Positions 8,702-14,500 of a stretch of DNA of 24,637 bases are shown one piece after another. Under the pieces are notes generated by a model. It did no database searches, was not told the origin of the DNA, and worked only from the letters and a program-made list of their open reading frames with translations. Position 1 is the stretch's first letter, and every line of letters begins with the position of its first letter. The DNA lies in IMG/VR virus record IMGVR_UViG_3300020394_001828, positions 1-24,637 of that record. One strand, 5' to 3'. The stretch comes from a virus. Made by a program: the position numbers and the translations under genes.

Positions 8702-8725
8702 AACTAAATTTTAAACTAAATTTTA
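8702..8725. repeat. Perfect 12-bp tandem repeat between SSB and recA genes
   Basis: AACTAAATTTTA occurs twice head to tail (8702-8713 and 8714-8725), ending next to the SSB stop codon, in the 61-bp spacer before recA. It may be slippage in A+T-rich DNA or a two-site binding element. No convincing promoter was seen in this spacer; the best -10 is TATATT at 8690-8685 without a -35. Confidence 0.9.
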
Positions 8726-9508
8726 TTAGCTTGATAAATCAGCAAAAGCATCATCTAAACTTTTATATTTCCCAGAAGCAACGTCAGGAGAATTGTTTTC
8801 TATAGATGACTTCTTTGAATGAGAACTATAACTAGAATTATTTTCTGATTCTTCATCCTCATTTAACCAGTCATTTATAATTTTCTCTAATTCTTCGTAA
8901 GATTTAAGAGAAAACATATCATCAATATTTGGAATTGAATCAACTAATTCCTTAATTTTAGAAGAATCTTCATGTAAAGGACTGTCTTTTCCTCTCGGTC
9001 TTACTTCTGTAGTTGCCCACATTCTCCCAGGTGTTTTTGTGCATAAAACTCTAATATCACGGCCTGATTCTGGGTCTGTAATATCTCCATAATCTTCATC
9101 TAACATAAAATTTAAAAGACTTTGATAAATAGTTTTACCAAATGCCCAAATTCTTACACCTTTATCTTCTTCACCTCTAACAATTACAGGAGCGTAAATT
9201 CTCATTTTAGGATAAAGCTTTTTAGCCATTTCATATGATTCTTTTGTACCTTCATCTCTTAACTTATTAATTAATTCTTGAATAGGATCAGGCTTTCCAA
9301 ATTGATTAGGTGTAAGAATACCGGGATTGTTTCCAATGTTATAGTAAAAGTATCTTTCAACAAATGGCTGGCCTTCATTGTTTGGGAATGATAGAAGTCT
9401 TACTGTTGTTTCTTCACCTTCTTCTGGGCGCCACATCGATGATCTTTTTGATGATTGTCCGTTTAATTGATTTAGTTTCTTTCTAATTGCAGATAAATCT
9501 ACTGGCAT
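8726..9508 (-). CDS. Single-stranded DNA-binding protein, T4 gp32-like, 260 aa
   Basis: It coats ssDNA at the replication fork and in recombination. The layout follows gp32 (301 aa): a basic N-terminus with a LAST-like SSKRSS (19-24) for cooperativity, an OB-fold core at about 30-200, and an acidic, Ser/Asn-rich tail (215-260) ending SLDDAFADLSS, which resembles SSB C-terminal interaction tips. Core signatures include FVERYFYYNIG (49-59), IWAFGKTIYQSL (120-131) and VRPRGKDSPL (169-178). The Cys/His zinc ribbon of T4 gp32 is absent: the corresponding stretch (60-80) has no Cys or His. AAGGA lies upstream of the ATG. A promoter-like sequence and an inverted repeat in the 114-bp leader suggest its own regulation, as known for T4 gene 32. 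Confidence 0.88.
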   Translation of the reverse strand: MPVDLSAIRKKLNQLNGQSSKRSSMWRPEEGEETTVRLLSFPNNEGQPFVERYFYYNIGNNPGILTPNQFGKPDPIQELINKLRDEGTKESYEMAKKLYPKMRIYAPVIVRGEEDKGVRIWAFGKTIYQSLLNFMLDEDYGDITDPESGRDIRVLCTKTPGRMWATTEVRPRGKDSPLHEDSSKIKELVDSIPNIDDMFSLKSYEELEKIINDWLNEDEESENNSSYSSHSKKSSIENNSPDVASGKYKSLDDAFADLSS

Positions 9509-9551
9509 ATAGCTTTTCCTTTCTTAAATGTTTAATTTTTTAGCTATTTAA

Positions 9552-9583
9552 ATTGGTAAATATTAAATATTTAATTAACCAAT
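9552..9583 (-). promoter_or_regulatory. Inverted repeat in the SSB gene leader
   Basis: On the minus strand ATTGGT (9583-9578) pairs with ACCAAT (9557-9552), enclosing a TTAAATATTTAA palindrome. If transcription starts near 9586, as the promoter at 9593-9621 predicts, this hairpin forms the 5' end of the mRNA, about 43 bases before the ATG. No U-tract follows, so it is unlikely to be a terminator. T4 gene 32 mRNA carries a 5' pseudoknot and an unstructured A+U-rich leader for autogenous repression; a similar role here is inference. Confidence 0.5.
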
Positions 9584-9592
9584 CTTGAAAAT

Positions 9593-9621
9593 ATTATAAG
9601 TGTAATTTTTAAATTTTACAA
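9593..9621 (-). promoter_or_regulatory. Candidate promoter for the SSB gene
   Basis: TTGTAA (9621-9616 on the minus strand), a 17-bp spacer and a perfect TATAAT (9598-9593). The -35 matches sigma70 TTGACA at four of six positions. Its extended box TTGTAAAATTTAA differs at one position from the box before the polymerase gene. The predicted start is near 9586. It overlaps the end of the 69-aa gene. Confidence 0.55.
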
Positions 9622-9622
9622 G

Positions 9623-9832
9623 TTATTTTTTTATTTTTTTAGCTTTTTTAGGCTTCTTAACTTTTTTAGCTTTTAACTCTTCTTCAGATTCTTTATAAGT
9701 TTTTGTAGGTATTGCAATATTTCCATTTGTTGTAACAGCGTTTCCTTGAACACCAACTGCAGAAGGTCCTCCGACTGTATTGAATTCTTTCATCAGTCTA
9801 TTTAATATTTTTTCATAAATAATATGATTCAT
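9623..9832 (-). CDS. Small Lys-rich protein, 69 aa, unknown
   Basis: I do not recognise it. The N-terminal 20 residues look helical, followed by a Gly/Ala/Asn-rich flexible stretch (GGPSAVGVQGNAVTTNGNI, 21-39) and a strongly basic tail with repeated KK/KKPKKAKK motifs (54-69). Such tails bind nucleic acid or acidic proteins. It has a strong AAGGAG five bases before the ATG, 39 bp after the HD-like gene, and lies just upstream of the SSB gene. The position suggests a nucleic-acid-associated role, but the Gly-rich middle would also fit a minor virion protein. Confidence 0.72.
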   Translation of the reverse strand: MNHIIYEKILNRLMKEFNTVGGPSAVGVQGNAVTTNGNIAIPTKTYKESEEELKAKKVKKPKKAKKIKK

Positions 9833-9871
9833 AAAACTCCTTTTTAATATAAATATTATTTTTAATTTTAA

Positions 9872-10474
9872 TTAGAAAGGAACAGTATAATTTAAGTTAA
9901 TTTTATCTATTTCATTTTTAATTACTACTTCTTTAGATAAAGATAATAGTGTACCCAACCTAGACTTATGTGTATTATAAAATTTTGATTCTTCAGTAAA
10001 TCTTCCTTTTAATAGATAAATAGCTTGCCATTCATCCCAAGTTAAACTTATATTATATTTTTGGCAATACCATAAAGTCATATCGTAAACATCATATCGG
10101 CAACAAGCCTCGTTCCAATCATATAATAAACCTAATTTTTCTTTATGCCATTCAGATTTGTTTTCTACTAATCTATCATCATTAAAAGTACCAATTCTTC
10201 CAATTTCGCTTAATAAACAGCATTTTAATATACTAATTGAAGAAACTTCATAGCCTAGAGCAGTGTCTAATTTTTTAGCTGTTGAAGCAAGCTCTAACAT
10301 AAATTCAACAACACCTCCAATACCACAAAAAGGCTCTTTTTCTTTTAAAGAATAAGAAGCTTCTATAATTCTTTGACCTTGATCTTCAATTAAATTATTG
10401 ATGTTTTCATCTTCAAGTTTTTCGATAATATTTGTGTATTTATTCCATAATTGCTCAAAATTTCTATCAATCAT
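9872..10474 (-). CDS. Degenerate HD-domain (phosphohydrolase-like) protein, 200 aa
   Basis: The pattern matches phage HD-superfamily phosphohydrolases that carry GGLVDHS..., HDLGKIG, a W-H-x-E-K-L-G motif and a terminal MAD. Here the scaffold is kept: GGVVEFML (53-60), SEIGRIG (89-95), SEWHKEKLGLLY (107-118), ISLTWDEWQAIYLLKGRF (142-159), LGTLLSLSKEV (173-183). The metal ligands are replaced: the first His by Phe58, the HD pair by Ser89-Glu90 and the last Asp by about Lys181. It probably folds like the family but cannot bind the usual metals, so an inactive, structural or regulatory role is inferred. Its ATG overlaps the polymerase stop by 8 bases and AGGAG precedes it. The alignment is by eye. 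Confidence 0.7.
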   Translation of the reverse strand: MIDRNFEQLWNKYTNIIEKLEDENINNLIEDQGQRIIEASYSLKEKEPFCGIGGVVEFMLELASTAKKLDTALGYEVSSISILKCCLLSEIGRIGTFNDDRLVENKSEWHKEKLGLLYDWNEACCRYDVYDMTLWYCQKYNISLTWDEWQAIYLLKGRFTEESKFYNTHKSRLGTLLSLSKEVVIKNEIDKINLNYTVPF

Positions 10475-11537
10475 TTTTGCTCCTGTTAAATGTCTCGATT
10501 TTTATAGGAAAATATCCTAATTTTTTATTTAAATAACCTTTTTCTATTAATTTACAAAATTCTTCTTTATATTCTTTATTAACGTCAAAAACAAGAGAAT
10601 CATGTATAATAAACAACGGCACTGCATTTTTTAAATCCAGTTTTTCAATTAACTCTGAAAAGTATGATAAGGAAATATCAACTGCAGAAGATTGTATATA
10701 ATTGTTTATTAAAATATGTTGCTTTTCTTCTTTTAAGTTCCATATAGGTTTTCCAACGCAATTTCTTCTAATTCCTACTTCATCAATGTTTTTAGATAAC
10801 TTATATATTTCTTCTATTTTAAAGTAATCTTTTACTACTTTTAATATTTCTTCAGATTTTTCTTTTGAAAACCCTTCAATTGAATTTTTACCGTATAAAA
10901 CAGAAATAGTTGCCCTTTTAGCAACAGATCTATCAATTTTAAAAGATAAATAATTTTTTATATCTTCATATACATCTTCTCTGTCTTTTACGTTGCTTAA
11001 TTTTAAACATAACCTTGGCTCTAAAGAAACAAAATCAATACTTAATATTTCTCCGTTACTAAACCTAGACTTAAATATACTCCTACATCTTTTAGGTAAT
11101 GTTAAAACATTTGCAGAGTTATCTACAGTTAGGCGTCCTGAGACATTGTTGTGTCTTTTATATTTTATAGGATTTATAAAACCTTTCTTATTAGGCTTAA
11201 ATCTGTATAATGTTGAAATAATTGTTTCGTTTTTTTCTTTTTCTAAAAATATTTTTAAAACTATTTTATCGATAAAAACTTCTTCTAACTTTGAAAATAA
11301 AAAGCTATGTTTATCAAAAGTTTTAATATATTCATGTTTTTCATCTAATTTGAAAAGCTTTTCTTTTTTTTTAAAAAAACTTTCTTTCCATTCTGATTTT
11401 AAAAAATCAGGTAATATTTCTTCAATATCAAACTCTTCTTTTATTTCTTTGAAGAAATTTACGCTTTTCTTGAAATTGTCATATAAGTCTATATTGTAAA
11501 CATCAAACTTTAATTCTTCGTTTTTTGTAATAATCAT
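10467..11537 (-). CDS. Family A DNA polymerase, palm and fingers only, 356 aa
   Basis: The C-terminal half matches the PolI polymerase domain. Motif A is SIDFVSLEPR (166-175) with Asp168 (D705 in E. coli) and Glu173 (E710, the steric gate). Motif B is DRSVAKRATISVLYG (202-216), giving Arg203, Lys207, Ile211 and Tyr215 for R754, K758, F762 and Y766. Motif C is IHDSL (311-315), Asp313 for D882, with Ser instead of Glu883. QSSAVD (282-287) fits the conserved NxxIQxxAxD helix. Residues 1-120 are charged and match no 3'-5' exonuclease motif, and the protein is well under the usual 600-930 aa. The 5' nuclease is encoded separately (6488-7438). The ATG has no Shine-Dalgarno sequence. It is the first replication gene after the tail module. 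Confidence 0.9.
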   Translation of the reverse strand: MIITKNEELKFDVYNIDLYDNFKKSVNFFKEIKEEFDIEEILPDFLKSEWKESFFKKKEKLFKLDEKHEYIKTFDKHSFLFSKLEEVFIDKIVLKIFLEKEKNETIISTLYRFKPNKKGFINPIKYKRHNNVSGRLTVDNSANVLTLPKRCRSIFKSRFSNGEILSIDFVSLEPRLCLKLSNVKDREDVYEDIKNYLSFKIDRSVAKRATISVLYGKNSIEGFSKEKSEEILKVVKDYFKIEEIYKLSKNIDEVGIRRNCVGKPIWNLKEEKQHILINNYIQSSAVDISLSYFSELIEKLDLKNAVPLFIIHDSLVFDVNKEYKEEFCKLIEKGYLNKKLGYFPIKIETFNRSKND

Positions 11538-11543
11538 AATCTT

Positions 11544-11573
11544 ATTATAAAATTATGACATTAAAATTTACAA
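11544..11573 (-). promoter_or_regulatory. Candidate promoter giving a leaderless polymerase mRNA
   Basis: TTGTAA (11573-11568), an 18-bp spacer and a perfect TATAAT (11549-11544), followed by AAGATT and then the ATG. A start seven bases after the -10 box falls on the A of the start codon at 11537. This fits the lack of a Shine-Dalgarno sequence before the polymerase gene. The box TTGTAAATTTTAA matches the SSB promoter box at 12 of 13 positions. Promoter sequence calls in A+T-rich DNA are uncertain. Confidence 0.5.
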
Positions 11574-11583
11574 CAATTTTAAT
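11560..11583. repeat. 9-bp inverted repeat at the tail/replication junction
   Basis: ATTAAAATT and AATTTTAAT flank a six-base loop, just after the hub stop codon and overlapping the -35 box of the polymerase promoter candidate. The stem is only A-T pairs and is not followed by a T-run, so a terminator is unlikely; an operator is possible. Confidence 0.5.
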
Positions 11584-11587
11584 TTTA

Positions 11588-14500
11588 TTATTCTTCTTCT
11601 ACATACTTTTCTATTTTAAGGGAATCAAAAGACTTGTCTTTGTTTTCATAAAGATAATGTAGCCAAGGTTCTACAGGTTTTTTACTAGCACCGTAAGACC
11701 ATATTGCTGAAGGTGATTTTTTGTATTGCGGGCTATCTTTAGCAATGTCAATATGAATTGCATAATTTTGATAATTAGAGCCAATACCAATTGACAACCC
11801 TTCTGAAAGTGCTTTATGGACAAATTTTAAAAGAGGCAATGTTTCACTATCTGTATATGTTAAACCTTTTTTTGATACATCTTTAAAAGCTTTTTTTAAT
11901 ATATTTCTGTATCTTGCTTCTATATTTTTAACATCTCCTCTTAAATTGCTTGACAATTGAGGATATTTCTTTAAAGTTTTTAAGTATCCTTTTTCTTTAT
12001 TAGATTTATGATTTATTTTACATATACTTTCTAAAGGAAAGAATTTTCTACTTGTAACATGATTATCTTTTGTATATAATCTAATGTCAGCTGCATAACC
12101 ATCGTCATGTCTTTTCGAACCTGTCCTGCTGTAAGTAATCCCCTTGACAGTAACAGTATTTCGTGGTTGCCCGCCAGATACTATGCTAACAATTAAGTTA
12201 AATTTTTCAGCGTAATCTTTTAATTTATTAAATAAAGCGGGTTGTATGCCAGATTTTCTTATTGCATCTTGATTTTTATAAATGACAGAGCCCGTTGATG
12301 TTAAATTTCCTTGTGATGTTAAATTAATTGGATTAAATTTATAAAATCTATTGTCTTCTTTTTTATTATTATTATCTTTGTCACTTATTTCTGAAAATGT
12401 TTCTTTAAATTCTTTTAATTCTTCTTTTAGCAAGCTATAAACGAATTCGTATTCTTTTTCATTTTGATAACCAAAATAATAATCTTCTTCAGGTAAAGGA
12501 CTGCCGTCTAATTCTAAAATTTCTGTTTGTTTTATTTTATTAATTTTACTTTCTTCTAAAAATTCATAATCATCAAATATTTCTTTTATATACTGATACA
12601 TGTAATTTTGATCATCATAAAAAACATTATATTCCCCATCTTTAAATTCTATTTTATCAAAGGCATATAAGTCTTCAGTTACATGATTTTTAAAAGACAA
12701 AAAAGATATATCTTTTTTGCAAAGAAAAACTAGACGTTTATTTAAGTCGTTTAACTTTTTTATAATTTCTTTATTTTTTTCTTGGTCTATTTGATTGTCA
12801 AACGTATCATTTAATGATTCAAAATTTTCTTTAAAATTTAAAAATCCCGCATAAACAATATCACTGTTGATTATATGAGAAAATGAAAGATTTTTATATA
12901 AGAAAATCTCTTCGCTTAAACTGCTAACTTTTGGTGATTCATCATATTTTGATTTTATATTAAATTTATTTTTTTGTGTTACTATTAATTCCGATGAATT
13001 ATCTTTATTTAGACTATAATTTATTACTTTTCCATTATTTTCTTTTTTAACTTCGATATAAATTAATTCTTTTTTTATATCTTCTAAAGTTATATCATCA
13101 TTTTCTACTTTAGCAACATTGATATTTGATAATACATTTAAATATTCAAAATAAATATTGTTTTTTATTTTTGAATTCAAGTTGCTGAAAAAGCTAGTAT
13201 TATATAATTTAATATTGTTTTCATTATTAGAAGTTGTAAAATCAATAGAATCTTTTTCTCTAAGATTTAAAAGATAATTATATTTTGGTTTATATAAAGA
13301 AATATTTTCAACCACTGTATTGTTATTTTTAATAATTGAAATATTTGTATTACTGATTTCATCTTTAATGTTTAAACTAAAAATTCCAATATTAGTTTTT
13401 AAATTTTTTATTGCTTTTTTAAATTTGCTAAATTTTAGATCATTTGCTATTATGTTACTTCTAAAATGATTTTCTGAAAGCATTATTTTATTTAAACTAA
13501 TATTAAAAATTTCGTTGTTTGAAAAATCTTCAGACTCAACTTCAGAAAGAATAAACTTTTTTGTAAACATGTTTTTTGATATATCGAAAAGCATAGGCTT
13601 TCTAATACCAGGTTTTATCATATTATTAGTAAATTCAAAATCTTTTTCTGTTTGATTTATAACTCTTTCTAATTTGTTTATTTTTTTTCTTTTCTTTATT
13701 GTTTTTTTAACATTCCTGTTTTTATTTATTCTTTCTTTATAAGACTTATTTTTCTTATGAACGTTATTAATCATTTCAGAATTAAATTCAAAGCTACCAT
13801 ATGCGTCGCCATATGCTAATTTAACGTTCGTTCTGAAAGATTCTTTTGTTATAGAATGAGAAATACCAGTTACAGTATACAAATTGTCAACTGTAGTTCC
13901 TGTACCGAATTCTAAAAATATCCCTTGGTTGAAATTAATCCAAGGACAACCAATAGTTTCTATTGTAGCTTGTGCTGGTAAAACTCTTAAAGGTATTTTT
14001 AAATCAATTTTATTATTTTCTTTACCTATTTCATTTCTTTCATTATTAACAATAAAAAGTGTACTTAGTTTACCTTCGTTTATAGAGGATATGTTAGCAT
14101 TTAATAAAACGCTATTGGAACTTCCGAAAACTGCAGTAGGTAAGTATTTTTTATATGACTCTTTGATTGAATTTAATTCAAATTTATCACCAGGAATATA
14201 TTTTTTTCCTAACTTCTTTAAAGACTTTTTTTCTACTAAATCTTTCAAAATATCTTTTTCTAATTGAATATTTGATCTATAATTGTTTTTTAAATTTGAA
14301 TTTCTTACTATATTAGCCGCTTTCTTAAAATCTTTTACATAATAATCATTTAATATCTTATTAATAGAATAAAATGGATTATTATTCTTATCATAGACAT
14401 GTATTTTTAATATATCTTTTCCTTTTTTAGACTTTAAGTTTTCAAAATGTATTGTTGGAAAACATTGTTTAAAATTAGGTGTTTCTTCTTCTATATCTAA

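Noticed and set aside
10993-11499. 168-aa open frame on the plus strand opposite the polymerase gene
   Set aside because: It mirrors a gene with clear polymerase motifs, is rich in Leu, Phe and Ser as expected for the antisense of Lys/Glu-rich A+T-rich genes, and has no family motif.
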